Source: Gluconacetobacter johannae
GTDB lineage: Bacteria > Pseudomonadota > Alphaproteobacteria > Acetobacterales > Acetobacteraceae
Length of the DNA stretch: 64,000 bases
Assembly: GCF_025994435.1 (NCBI RefSeq)
Contig: NZ_BAQK01000037.1
Coordinates: 1 to 64,000, forward strand
Direction of reading: 5' to 3'
Position 1 is the stretch's first letter. Every line of letters starts with the position of its first letter. Below the pieces are notes generated by a model. The model searched no databases, was not told where the DNA came from, and worked only from the letters and a program-made list of their open reading frames with translations. A program made the position numbers and the translations under genes. This document shows, one piece after another, positions 25,648-33,945 of the stretch.

Positions 25648-26897
25648 GCCACGCTCCGTACCAGTCCGGACGCGGGCACATGCCCGTCCAGGCGGTCCAG
25701 CAGCATCTCGGCCAGGCCGCCCGTTCCGCCCTCGCGCTTCAGGCGCCGGGCCAGGTCGCGCGCCGGTCCTGGCGCCAGGGCTTCGGCTTCGGCCACCAGG
25801 TCGAGCAGATGCGACGCGGACAGCGCCGCCGGCATGGTCGTGACGGCCACGCCCCTGTCCTCCAGCCACTGGGCATTCGCCGGCTGGTCGAACCCCACGG
25901 GCACGACGACCTGCGGCAGGCCGGCGGCCAGGGACTGCGACATGATGCCGATCCCGCCATGGTGCAGGACGCCGCGCGCCAGCGGCAGCAGGCGGTTCAT
26001 GTCCGTGCAGGGGGTGGCCACCAGATTGTCCGCCATCGACTGGAACGGCACGTCCAGCGTCCGGTCGATCAGGATGCAGCGCCGGCCCGAAAGGCGCGCG
26101 TATTCGGCAACCACGCTGCGAAAATCGCGGCAGACGACATTGAGCATGCCCGACGACCCGGGGAAGAAGATCCATGGCGCCGGCCCATCCAGCGCGAACG
26201 CCTCGATTTCCGGAACGGCGGTATCGCTGCTGCCACCAGGAAACGTGCCCTGGATATGCCGCGCGTCACGCCGCATCGGAACGGTTTCCAGCCATGCGGG
26301 AAACAATTCCAGGAAGGCGTCGTAGGTCATGATGAAATCGCCCCAGAACAGCCGCGCGCCGTCATGGACGGGCGGCGGCAGATCCGGCAGGCCGCAGCCG
26401 CGGAACGCCGCGCGCATGACCGAATCCGCCACGGGGTTGGGGGTCTGGTATCCGACCATGTAGGGCGGCGTGGTCACCATGCCGATCGCCTGCGCGCCCA
26501 GGCACCGGGCGGCCCATAGCGCGCCCACCGCATGCACCGCCGACAGCACGACGACCGGCTTCATTCCCGTCCGGACGGCGGTTTCGACCGCCTGGCGATG
26601 CGGCAGGATGGTCGGCGCGATCAGGGATTCGTAAAGAACCGGCTGTTGCCGGTCCAGGACGCGCACATTGGCGATATCGCGTTCGTACTCGTCCTGCCGG
26701 CCGAACGTCCGGAAGCGGACGCCCCCACCCGGCGCATGCGACGCGAAGGCCGCCTGGGCCATCAGGTCGACATCGTGTCCTCGCGCCGCCAGTTCCCGGG
26801 CCAGTCCGGCGGCCGGAAGAAAGTCGCCCAGCGTGCCGATCGGCAGGACGACGAAATGATAGGATTGCCGCACTGCCTTTGCCCGCTTGCGCCCCAT
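25644..26897 (-). CDS. UGT-type glycosyltransferase (GT1/GT28-like)
   Basis: About 417 residues, GT-B fold. The N-terminal IGTLGDFLPAAGLARELAARGHDV is the acceptor-side Rossmann opening of the MGT/UGT family, and the C-terminal LHHGGIGIMSQSLAAGLP followed by VPVGFDQPANAQWLEDRG is the nucleotide-sugar binding signature. Relatives glycosylate lipids (sterols, hydroxy-acids as in rhamnolipids), polyketides or carotenoids. No signal peptide or membrane segment. The start is uncertain (ATG 26897 used; ATG 26927 also open; neither has a clear ribosome site). It sits 76 bp after arsC on the same strand and is coupled to the condensation-domain gene. Confidence 0.84.
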   Translation of the reverse strand: MGRKRAKAVRQSYHFVVLPIGTLGDFLPAAGLARELAARGHDVDLMAQAAFASHAPGGGVRFRTFGRQDEYERDIANVRVLDRQQPVLYESLIAPTILPHRQAVETAVRTGMKPVVVLSAVHAVGALWAARCLGAQAIGMVTTPPYMVGYQTPNPVADSVMRAAFRGCGLPDLPPPVHDGARLFWGDFIMTYDAFLELFPAWLETVPMRRDARHIQGTFPGGSSDTAVPEIEAFALDGPAPWIFFPGSSGMLNVVCRDFRSVVAEYARLSGRRCILIDRTLDVPFQSMADNLVATPCTDMNRLLPLARGVLHHGGIGIMSQSLAAGLPQVVVPVGFDQPANAQWLEDRGVAVTTMPAALSASHLLDLVAEAEALAPGPARDLARRLKREGGTGGLAEMLLDRLDGHVPASGLVRSVA

Positions 26898-26973
26898 TGC
26901 ACGCTCGATATGAGCACAGCGCCACATCGGGAAACAACGAAATAACGAACCCCGCCGGCGCGCCGCCCGAGCG

Positions 26974-27324
26974 TCAGAGGATCTCGCGCACCCGCTCCGC
27001 CGGGCGGCACAGCCGTGCCCCGCGCGGGGTCGTCACGAACGGCCGTTCGATCAGGACCGGATCGGCCAGCATCGCATCCAGCACTGCCGCATCGTCCAGC
27101 GCCGGATCGCCCAGCCCCCGTTCGCGATAGGCGGCCTCCTTGGTGCGGATCGCCTCGCGGACCGAAAGCCCGGCCCGCGCGATCACGCCGGCCAACGTGG
27201 CCCGGTCCGGCGGCGTCTGGAGATAGAAGACGATCGCAGGCTCGATCCCCTCGGCGCGCAGCAGGTCGAGCACCTTGCGCGAGGTGCCGCAGCGCGGATT
27301 GTGCCAGATCGTCACGTCGCTCAT
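26974..27324 (-). CDS. ArsC/YfgD family arsenate reductase-like protein
   Basis: 116 residues, thioredoxin-like fold. The catalytic Cys is in NPRCGTSRKVL (CxTS motif), and the Arg residues in ERPFVTTPRGARLCRP match the anion-binding arginine of glutaredoxin-dependent ArsC. The short length matches the YfgD subgroup, whose true substrate is uncertain. No arsB, arsR or acr3 gene is near, so arsenic resistance should not be assumed. Its ATG overlaps the stop of gltX (ATGA), so it is coupled to gltX. Confidence 0.88.
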   Translation of the reverse strand: MSDVTIWHNPRCGTSRKVLDLLRAEGIEPAIVFYLQTPPDRATLAGVIARAGLSVREAIRTKEAAYRERGLGDPALDDAAVLDAMLADPVLIERPFVTTPRGARLCRPAERVREIL

Positions 27325-28652
27325 CGCGCGGCGATCCGCAGGCGCGCGGCCACGCGCGCACGGCCCATCAGGGGAAGCAGGTCGCGCATCTCCGGCCCCT
27401 TTTCCTCGCCGGTCAGGGCCACGCGCAGCGGGTGGAAGACCGCCTTGCCGGTCCGGCCCGTGGCTTCGCGCAGGGCCGTCGTCCAGCCCTTCCAGGTCTG
27501 CGCGTCCCACGGCTCGTCCGGCAGCAGCGCCAGGGCCCGCAGCAGATACTCCCCCTCGTCGTCCAGAACCGGGGGCACGATCGTGCCCGCGACGACGTCC
27601 CACCAGTGGCGCAGTTCCGAGACCATGTCGACATTGCCCCTGACGGCCAGCCAGAAGGCCTCGGTCGCGCCCTCGGGCAGGCGGGCGCGCACGGCCTCGA
27701 AGGGCGTCTGGTGCATGATCCTGCGGTTCAGCGCCAGAAGCTGGCGCATGTCGAACCGCGCCGCCGACCGCGACACCCGCCCCAGGTCGTAGCCGGCGGC
27801 CAGTTCGTCCATCGACAGCGGCGCCGGGTCGTCCGCGCTGCCCAGCCGCGCCAGGTAGGACACCACGGCCTCGGGCTCGATCCCGTCCTGGCGCAGGGCG
27901 CGGATCGACAGCCCGTCGAACCGCTTCGACAGCTTGCCCCCGCCCTCGTCCAGCAACAGCGGCAGATGCGCGAACGCGAAGCGGTCGGGCCGCGCCCCCA
28001 GCGCCTGGGCGATGTCGATCTGCACCCCGGTATTGGTCACATGGTCCTCGCCGCGCACCACATGGGTGATGCCGGTTTCGATATCGTCGACAACCGACGC
28101 CAGCGTGTACAGCACCGTGCCGTCGGCCCGCACCAGAACCGGGTCCGAGATCGCCGTCAGCTTGACCTGCGAGCGCCCCATCACCAGGTCGTTCCACGCC
28201 ACGATGCTGTCCGACAGGCGGAAGCGCCAGTACGGCACCTTGCCGTTCGCCTCGGCCTGCGCGCGCTGTTCCGGCGTCATGCGCAGCATCGCCCGGTCAT
28301 AGATCGGGGGCTTACGCATGCGAATCCGGGCCTCGCGCTTGGCGGCCAGTTCCTGCTCGCTCTCGAAACACGGATACAGCCGGCCCGAGGCCTTCAGCCG
28401 TTCGATCGCCAGCGCGTAGCGGTCCAGCCGGTCGGATTGCCGGACGTATTCGTCCCAGTCGAGTCCCAGCCACGCCAGGTCGGTACGCAGGGCCTCGACA
28501 TACTCCTCGCGCGAGCGGTCGCGGTCGGTATCGTCGATACGCAGCAGGAAGGTCCCGCCGTGGCGGCGGGCGAACAGGGCGTTGGCAATGGCCTGCCGGG
28601 CATTGCCAACATGGATCAGGCCCGTCGGGCTGGGCGCAAAACGGAGTTTCAT
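27321..28652 (-). CDS. gltX: Glutamate-tRNA ligase
   Basis: 443 residues, class I synthetase. The HIGH box is GLIHVGNARQ, the KMSKS equivalent is GKLSKRFDGL, and YTLASVVDDIETGITHVVRGEDH is the conserved stem region. Alphaproteobacteria often carry two GltX copies, one charging tRNA-Glu and one mischarging tRNA-Gln for amidation; from sequence alone I cannot say which this is. Middle of a minus-strand run from aroG to the condensation-domain gene; 59 bp separate it from the upstream small acidic protein gene. Confidence 0.95.
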   Translation of the reverse strand: MKLRFAPSPTGLIHVGNARQAIANALFARRHGGTFLLRIDDTDRDRSREEYVEALRTDLAWLGLDWDEYVRQSDRLDRYALAIERLKASGRLYPCFESEQELAAKREARIRMRKPPIYDRAMLRMTPEQRAQAEANGKVPYWRFRLSDSIVAWNDLVMGRSQVKLTAISDPVLVRADGTVLYTLASVVDDIETGITHVVRGEDHVTNTGVQIDIAQALGARPDRFAFAHLPLLLDEGGGKLSKRFDGLSIRALRQDGIEPEAVVSYLARLGSADDPAPLSMDELAAGYDLGRVSRSAARFDMRQLLALNRRIMHQTPFEAVRARLPEGATEAFWLAVRGNVDMVSELRHWWDVVAGTIVPPVLDDEGEYLLRALALLPDEPWDAQTWKGWTTALREATGRTGKAVFHPLRVALTGEEKGPEMRDLLPLMGRARVAARLRIAAR

Positions 28653-28711
28653 GCCGCCTTATATGCGTCGGCGCCGGCCGAAAGACCAGCCATGCGCGAC
28701 GCGGCGCGGGA

Positions 28712-29080
28712 CTATTCCTCCGGCTCGTCGTCCTGATCGCGGCGGGGGTCGAGCGCGCGCCAGTCGCGTTCCATCTCCGATGCCGCATGGGCGGTGAAAT
28801 CGTCCAGTTCGTTCGCCGAACGCCAGCCGTTTTCCCCGGATTCGAGCACCTCGGCATCCTCGCCGAAGGCGAACCAGGCCGACAGCACGTCGCGCGGCGA
28901 CGCACCGGGCACGCGGCAGCGTTCGACGCTGTCGCGCACATAGGCGCGGGCGAAGGCGTTGGCATGGATCAGGTCGGGGAAGCCGCCGACTTCCTCGACG
29001 ATATTGTCCTCGGCCCCGCCGGACAGGTCCAGGATCCTGACCCGCCAGCCGCCCTCGGGCGCAAAAAGGGATTCCGTCAA
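28712..29080 (-). CDS. Conserved-looking small acidic protein of unknown function
   Basis: 122 residues, strongly acidic towards the C-terminus (ends QDDEPEE), no signal peptide or membrane segment. It starts at a TTG codon (TTG ACG GAA) with AAGG about 9 nt upstream. Features: GGWRVRILDLSGGAEDNIVEEVGGFPDLIHANAFARAYVRDSVERCR suggests a compact alpha/beta domain, but I do not recognise the family. It is 22 bp behind the nicotinate phosphoribosyltransferase gene and so probably co-transcribed with it. Confidence 0.75.
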   Translation of the reverse strand: MTESLFAPEGGWRVRILDLSGGAEDNIVEEVGGFPDLIHANAFARAYVRDSVERCRVPGASPRDVLSAWFAFGEDAEVLESGENGWRSANELDDFTAHAASEMERDWRALDPRRDQDDEPEE

Positions 29081-29102
29081 AGGCAGACCTTCCGTTTCCG
29101 TG

Positions 29103-30314
29103 TCACGATGCGCTGTTGCGCGCCGGAACCGCCCGGTCGCGCGCCTTACGCAGCAGAAATTCGCGCCCGACCTTCACCCGCGCGTCGCCGTCGTAGGACA
29201 CGATATCGGCGGTGGCATAGGTCTCGGACCAGCGGTCGGGGATGAACGACCCCGTCCCGACCAGGTCGATCGGCGCGTGGGCATCGGCCATGGCCAGGCA
29301 TTTTTCCACGCTGAAGCCGGACGAGACGATGATGCGTACCTTGGGGAAGCCGCCCTCGTCCAGCGCCTCGCGCATGCGCCAGATGGCGGCGGCCGACACG
29401 CCCGTGCCCACCAGGTGGCGCAGTTCGGTCTCCGAGCGATAGCGGCGGATGGTGCCGGGCGTATTGCGCTCCAGCGCCGCGTAGGACAACTGCGGGTCCA
29501 GCCCTTCCAGGAAGCGCCCGCCATGCGTGTCCAGCCGCACGCCGATGCGCCCGGCGGCGGCCAGGTCCGGAAAGGCCCGGCAGACCTCCAGCGCATCGGT
29601 GATTTCCCGCCCGAAATAATCGACCAGCACCACAAGGTCGGCCTCGGGATAGGTCGAATGGAACATCTCGGCCGCGCGCAGGGTGGAACCGGCATAGCCG
29701 ACCAGGGCGTGCGGCATGGTGCCCAGGCCCCGTCCGTCGCCGAAAAAACCCGCCGTCGCGTCGTTGGCGCCGCCGATGAAGCCCAGCGCGCCCTCGCGCT
29801 GCGCCGCCCGGCTGCCCACCGCGGCGGCATAGGCCATCTGTTCCTGCATCTCGAAGCCCGCGCAATGACGGGCCTCCATCGCCATGAACCGCGCGCCCGG
29901 CAGCGCCATCGCCATCTGGTAGGCATTGAGCGCGGCGACGCAGGGCGGACCCAGCTTCTGCAACAGCAGCGTTTCCAGATCCGCCAGGGCGACGAACGAG
30001 CCGGTGATGTAGACCAGCGGCTCGCCCGCGCCGACCCAGGCGCCTTCGGGGAACATGATGTCGTAGGACAGCACGACCCCGCGGGCGCGGGCCACGCCGT
30101 CCAGCCATTCGGTCATCAGCCGGGGGGCGGAGATGACCGGACGGCGGATGAACAGGGCGTAGGTCACCTGCCGGTCGCCGAAGCGGGTCACGATGTCCCG
30201 CGTCCGGTTGAAATAGGCGTCAGTCCGCGCGCGGATCGTCCCGTCATCCAGGGCCTGGGCCGGCCCGAAGGCGCCTGCGGCGGGCCAGCCCGTACCGGTA
30301 TCTGCTGCGGACAT
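29103..30314 (-). CDS. pncB: Nicotinate phosphoribosyltransferase
   Basis: 403 residues, type II phosphoribosyltransferase fold. It makes nicotinate mononucleotide from nicotinate and PRPP (Preiss-Handler NAD salvage). Recognisable parts: RTDAYFNRTRDIV near the start (substrate loop), EARHCAGFEMQ, GTMPHALVG in the middle with the catalytic His, VLVDYFG, VRLDTHGG, and the phosphate-binding IIVSSGFSVEKC ... GTGSFIPD. A strong GGAGGAA ribosome site lies before the ATG. It is 17 bp behind the DAHP synthase gene. Nicotinamide PRTase-like relatives exist, but the motifs fit nicotinate better. Confidence 0.88.
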   Translation of the reverse strand: MSAADTGTGWPAAGAFGPAQALDDGTIRARTDAYFNRTRDIVTRFGDRQVTYALFIRRPVISAPRLMTEWLDGVARARGVVLSYDIMFPEGAWVGAGEPLVYITGSFVALADLETLLLQKLGPPCVAALNAYQMAMALPGARFMAMEARHCAGFEMQEQMAYAAAVGSRAAQREGALGFIGGANDATAGFFGDGRGLGTMPHALVGYAGSTLRAAEMFHSTYPEADLVVLVDYFGREITDALEVCRAFPDLAAAGRIGVRLDTHGGRFLEGLDPQLSYAALERNTPGTIRRYRSETELRHLVGTGVSAAAIWRMREALDEGGFPKVRIIVSSGFSVEKCLAMADAHAPIDLVGTGSFIPDRWSETYATADIVSYDGDARVKVGREFLLRKARDRAVPARNSAS

Positions 30315-30331
30315 CGTTCCTCCGTGGATTT

Positions 30332-31747
30332 TTATGCGGCCTCCATGCCCCCCGTCGCCGGCGTGCCGCGCAGGCGCGCCGTCAGCTCCTCGGCCAGCAG
30401 GAATGCCATTTCCAGCGATTGCTCCGCATTCAGGCGGGGGTCGCAGAAGGTTTCATAGCGCTCACCAAGATCGGCTTCCGTCAAGCGGTGGGCCCCCCCC
30501 ACGCACTCGGTGACGTTCTGCCCGGTCATCTCGACATGCACGCCGCCGGGGAACGCGCCCTCGGCCTCGAACACATCGAAAAACCCGCGAATCTCGGACA
30601 GAATGGCCTCGAACGACCGGGTCTTGATCTTGTTGACGGTCGAAATCGTGTTGCCGTGCATCGGATCGCACAACCACGTGACCGTCCGCCCGGACGCCAT
30701 CACCTGCCGCAGCAGCGGCGGCAGGTGCTTCTGCACCCCCTCGGCCCCCATGCGCGAGATCAGCGAGATCCGGCCGGCCTCGTCCTGCGGATTGAGGATG
30801 TCCAGCAGGCGCTCCAGGTCCGCGATCGTGGTGGAGGGGCCGACCTTGATGCCGATCGGGTTGCGTACGCCGCGCAGGAATTCGACATGCGCGCCGTCCG
30901 GCTGGCGGGTGCGATCGCCGATCCACACGAAATGGGCCGAGCAGTCGTACCATTCGCCCGACGTCGAATCGATGCGGGTCAGCGCCTGCTCGTACGGCAG
31001 CAGCAGCGCCTCGTGCGAGGTGTAGAATTCGGTCTCGTCCATCTGGCGCGTCGTGGCGCCGGTCAGGCCGCAGGCCGCCATGAAGGCCAGCGTCTCGTCG
31101 ATCCGTTCGGCCAGGACGCCGTACTGCTTGGCCAGCGGCGAACGCTCGACGAAGCCGAGGTTCCAGCGATGGACCTGGTGCAGGTTGGCGTAGCCGCCGC
31201 CGGCGAAGGCGCGCAGCAGGTTCATCACCCCGGCCGACTGGAAATAGCCGGTTTCCATGCGCGCCGGATCGGGGATCCGGGCCGCCGCGGTGAAGTCCGG
31301 GCCATTGACGATGTCGCCCCGGTAGGACGGCAGGGTGACGCCCCCGACGGTCTCCATGTCCGACGAGCGGGGCTTGGCGTACTGGCCGGCCATGCGGCCG
31401 ATCTTCACGACCGGGACCTTCGCGCCGAACGTCAGCACCACCGCCATCTGCAGCAGCACGCGGAAGGTGTCGCGGACGATGTCGGCGGTGAATTCACCGA
31501 AGCTTTCGGCGCATGCCCCGCCTTGCAGGACGAACGCCTTCCCCTTGGCCGCCAGCGCCAGATTGGCCTTCAGCCGCCGGGCCTCGCCCGCGAAGACCAG
31601 GGGCGGATAGCGGCGCAGCCGCTCCTCGACCGCGTGCAGCGCCGCCGCGTCGGGATATTCCGGCACCTGTCGGATGGGAAACGACCGCCAGCTCTCCGGC
31701 GTCCAGGCCTGCCGGGAAGAACTGTCGTGTGTGTGCATCGCACTCAT
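30332..31747 (-). CDS. aroG: Class II 3-deoxy-7-phosphoheptulonate (DAHP) synthase
   Basis: 471 residues, plant/actinobacterial type II DAHP synthase. It condenses PEP and erythrose-4-phosphate, the first step of the shikimate pathway that feeds the AroK-AroB fusion encoded elsewhere in the window. Typical motifs: FVLQGGACAESF (metal-binding Cys), GRMAGQYAKPRSS (PEP site), WIGDRTRQ, GVRNPIGIKVGP, TWLCDPMHGNT (metal His) and GGVHVEMTGQNVTECVGG (Glu ligand). The family can be feedback-inhibited by aromatic amino acids, but the N-terminal extension seen in regulated mycobacterial enzymes is short here. First gene of a seven-gene minus-strand run. Confidence 0.96.
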   Translation of the reverse strand: MSAMHTHDSSSRQAWTPESWRSFPIRQVPEYPDAAALHAVEERLRRYPPLVFAGEARRLKANLALAAKGKAFVLQGGACAESFGEFTADIVRDTFRVLLQMAVVLTFGAKVPVVKIGRMAGQYAKPRSSDMETVGGVTLPSYRGDIVNGPDFTAAARIPDPARMETGYFQSAGVMNLLRAFAGGGYANLHQVHRWNLGFVERSPLAKQYGVLAERIDETLAFMAACGLTGATTRQMDETEFYTSHEALLLPYEQALTRIDSTSGEWYDCSAHFVWIGDRTRQPDGAHVEFLRGVRNPIGIKVGPSTTIADLERLLDILNPQDEAGRISLISRMGAEGVQKHLPPLLRQVMASGRTVTWLCDPMHGNTISTVNKIKTRSFEAILSEIRGFFDVFEAEGAFPGGVHVEMTGQNVTECVGGAHRLTEADLGERYETFCDPRLNAEQSLEMAFLLAEELTARLRGTPATGGMEAA

Positions 31748-32072
31748 GGTCGGATCCTAATTTCCTCTGGCTATCCGGCCGCGGCATCCTGTCCGCCGTC
31801 AGCCGCCATTTTCCCCCTTGCCCGCGCCCCGTCGGCCGGACTTTCATACAGGGGGCAGTCTTTATGTCGAAAAACCCTACCCGACGCAAAGGGATCATGC
31901 GCGAATGGCTGCCGTGCCGCGCGAATGGCGCCGAAGCGCGTCTTCCACCTCGCATTTTCGCGGGATCGCCGACATATCTCCCATATGGTGCATGGACGAC
32001 GTGCGTCACGGTGCCTTAACGCGGCACCCCGCGCATGACATGCTGGATGCAGAGCGAACAGAAGGATTACGC
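31748..32072. other. Divergent intergenic region between aroG and a small secreted protein gene
   Basis: About 325 bp. It must hold both divergent promoters. It also contains one possible short gene at 31864-32019 (listed separately) and an inverted repeat around GGTGCCTTAACGCGGCACC (32008-32026), which may be a stem-loop ahead of the secreted protein gene. I could not assign -35/-10 boxes. Confidence 0.4.
31864..32019 (+). CDS. Possible small basic protein (51 aa), doubtful
   Basis: A frame beginning MSKNPTRRKGIMREWLPC with an AGGGGG ribosome-like site 8 nt before the ATG. It is rich in Arg/Lys at the start and Pro/Gly at the end, and I recognise no family. The stop falls inside an inverted repeat just before the secreted protein gene. 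The site is good but the amino-acid composition is unremarkable, so this may be a leader peptide, a real small protein or nothing. Confidence 0.25.
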   Translation: MSKNPTRRKGIMREWLPCRANGAEARLPPRIFAGSPTYLPYGAWTTCVTVP

Positions 32073-32447
32073 ATGATGGCCATGCTTCGCACAGGCCTGG
32101 TGACAGTGGTGGCCGGCCTCTGCCTGGTCGGCGCCTCCGCCATGGCGGCGCCGGCGGACGAGTCGACCCCCCAGACGTCTTCATCCGGTCATGAGGAAGG
32201 CGTCGAGGCCCGCAGCGGCGACCAGATGACGGTCAAGGGACGCCGTAGCCTGCCGCCCGGCTACCAGGACGCACCGTCGATGGAACTGAATCACGGGCCG
32301 GACCCGGACCACGAGGCCAACGTGCATCGCGACGCCGTCACCGGCAGCGACCTCTCGCGCTTCGGCAGCGCGTATCAGAGCAGCGGCCCCTACGGCCAGG
32401 GCCAGCTTGGCGACGCCACCGGCAACGGCTGGGTCACGCCGCACTGA
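32073..32447 (+). CDS. Small secreted protein of unknown function
   Basis: 124 residues. A clean signal peptide (MMAMLRTGLVTVVAGLCLVGASAMA, cleavage before APADES) is followed by a polar, low-complexity chain rich in Gly, Ser, Asp and His with no Cys in the mature part. AAGGATTACGC gives a good ribosome site for ATG 32073. Probably periplasmic. I do not recognise a domain. It ends 45 bp from the convergent glutathione reductase gene, with a perfect palindrome between them. Confidence 0.78.
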   Translation: MMAMLRTGLVTVVAGLCLVGASAMAAPADESTPQTSSSGHEEGVEARSGDQMTVKGRRSLPPGYQDAPSMELNHGPDPDHEANVHRDAVTGSDLSRFGSAYQSSGPYGQGQLGDATGNGWVTPH

Positions 32448-32459
32448 CGACGCCAACTA

Positions 32460-32485
32460 GCGACCGGGCGGCGCCGCCCGGTCGC
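32460..32485. terminator. 26-bp perfect palindrome between convergent genes
   Basis: GCGACCGGGCGGC joined directly to its own reverse complement, lying midway between the stops of the small secreted protein gene (32447) and the glutathione reductase gene (32493). As RNA either strand forms an 11-pair stem. No T-run follows on either side, so it is probably a bidirectional factor-assisted terminator. Confidence 0.65.
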
Positions 32486-32492
32486 AGAGAAT

Positions 32493-33893
32493 TCAGTCGG
32501 TCTGTCGTTCGGTGACGCGGGTGCGGGTCCGCATTGTCACGAATTCCTCGGCCGAGGTCGGATGGATGCCCACGGTCCGGTCGAAATCGTGCTTGGACAG
32601 GCCGGCGGTCACGGCGATGGCCAGCCCCTGCATCATTTCCGGCGCGTCGTCGCCCAGCATGTGCGCGCCCACCACCTTCTGGCTGTGCTGATCGACCACC
32701 AGCTTCATGACCGTCCGCCGCGTCCGGCCGCTGAGCGTATGGCGCATCGGCGTGAACCGCGCGAGGTAGATATCCACCGCCCCGTCACGGGCCGCCTCTT
32801 CTTCCGTCAGGCCCACGGTGGCCAGGGGCGGAGAGAAGAACACGGCCTTCGGCGTCGTCGCCAGCGACCAGTCACGCGGATGGCCGGTCCCGAACAGACG
32901 GTCGGCCAGGGTATGGCCCTCGGCAATCGCGACCGGCGTCAGATTGTCGCGGTTGGTGACGTCGCCGATGGCGTAGATGCCGGGCGCATCCGTCTCGCCG
33001 GTCGCATCGACGACGATCCGCCCGCCGCTGGTGGTGCGGACGGCGGTATGTTCCAGCCCCAGCCCGTCGATCTTGGGCCGGCGGCCGGTAGCGAAGAACA
33101 CGCAATCGGCCCCGATCCGCCCGCCATCATCCAGATGGACCACATAGCCACCCTCGGGCCGGGGGGCGATTGCCGTGGGGGAGCGTCCGGCATGCTGGCG
33201 GATGCCCCGGGCCTCGATGGCGTCGCGCAGGCCCGCGCGCATGTCCTGGTCGAAGCCGCGCAGCGGCAGGTCCTGCCGGTAGACCAGATCGACCGACGAC
33301 CCCAGCCCCTGGAAGATGCCCGAGAACTCGATGCCGATATAGCCGCCGCCCACGATGCAGACATGCTGCGGCCGGGTTTCCAGGTGGAACGCCTGGTCCG
33401 AGGAAATCGCATATCCGATTCCCTCGATGTCCGGCAGGTCGGGGGTCGAACCGGTGGCGATCACGATCCGTTCGGCCGTCACGCGGCGAACCGGCGCCTC
33501 GAGGTCCAGCGGCCCCGGCCCGATCAGCAGCGTATGCGCGTCCTCGAACCGCGCGGCGCCGGTAAACAGCGTGACGCCCGTCTTCTCCAGCATCGAGACA
33601 TAGATGCCGTTCAGCCGCGCGATCTCGCGGTCCTTGGCGGCGATCAGGGCCGCCCAGTCGTGATGGCCCCGCGCCGTGTCCCAGCCGAAACCATGGCTGT
33701 CCTCCGCCAGATCGCCGTACTCGCCGGCCTGGACCATCAGCTTCTTGGGTACGCAGCCCAGATTGACGCAGGTTCCACCCCAGTGCCGGCTTTCGGCCAC
33801 GGCCACCCGTGCCCCGTGCCCGGCGGCGATCCGCGCACAGCGCACACCGCCGGAACCCGCTCCGATCACGAACAGGTCGAAATCATACGCCAT
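32493..33893 (-). CDS. gor: Glutathione-disulfide reductase
   Basis: 466 residues, FAD/NAD(P)-linked disulfide oxidoreductase. FAD binding GAGSGGVRCARIAA near the N-terminus, redox disulfide GGTCVNLGCVPKK, second dinucleotide loop VGGGYIGIEFSG, and the C-terminal catalytic HPTSAEEF are all present. CVNLGC and the KKLM that follows are typical of glutathione reductase rather than lipoamide dehydrogenase. It keeps glutathione reduced using NADPH. ATG 33893 (MAYDFDLFVIG) is preferred; 28 further upstream codons are open but lack similarity. It lies 52 bp after fpr, both linked by NADPH redox chemistry. Confidence 0.93.
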   Translation of the reverse strand: MAYDFDLFVIGAGSGGVRCARIAAGHGARVAVAESRHWGGTCVNLGCVPKKLMVQAGEYGDLAEDSHGFGWDTARGHHDWAALIAAKDREIARLNGIYVSMLEKTGVTLFTGAARFEDAHTLLIGPGPLDLEAPVRRVTAERIVIATGSTPDLPDIEGIGYAISSDQAFHLETRPQHVCIVGGGYIGIEFSGIFQGLGSSVDLVYRQDLPLRGFDQDMRAGLRDAIEARGIRQHAGRSPTAIAPRPEGGYVVHLDDGGRIGADCVFFATGRRPKIDGLGLEHTAVRTTSGGRIVVDATGETDAPGIYAIGDVTNRDNLTPVAIAEGHTLADRLFGTGHPRDWSLATTPKAVFFSPPLATVGLTEEEAARDGAVDIYLARFTPMRHTLSGRTRRTVMKLVVDQHSQKVVGAHMLGDDAPEMMQGLAIAVTAGLSKHDFDRTVGIHPTSAEEFVTMRTRTRVTERQTD

Positions 33894-33945
33894 CAGGCCA
33901 TCCCAATCCGCTGCATCCCATATTCGCCTCGGCCCTTGCGGGCGA

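Noticed and set aside
24349..26897. Nonribosomal peptide synthetase cluster
   Set aside because: Only a lone condensation domain and a glycosyltransferase; no adenylation, carrier or thioesterase domain in the window.
26974..27324. Arsenic resistance operon
   Set aside because: Only an ArsC/YfgD-like gene is present, coupled to gltX; no arsR, arsB or acr3 in reach.
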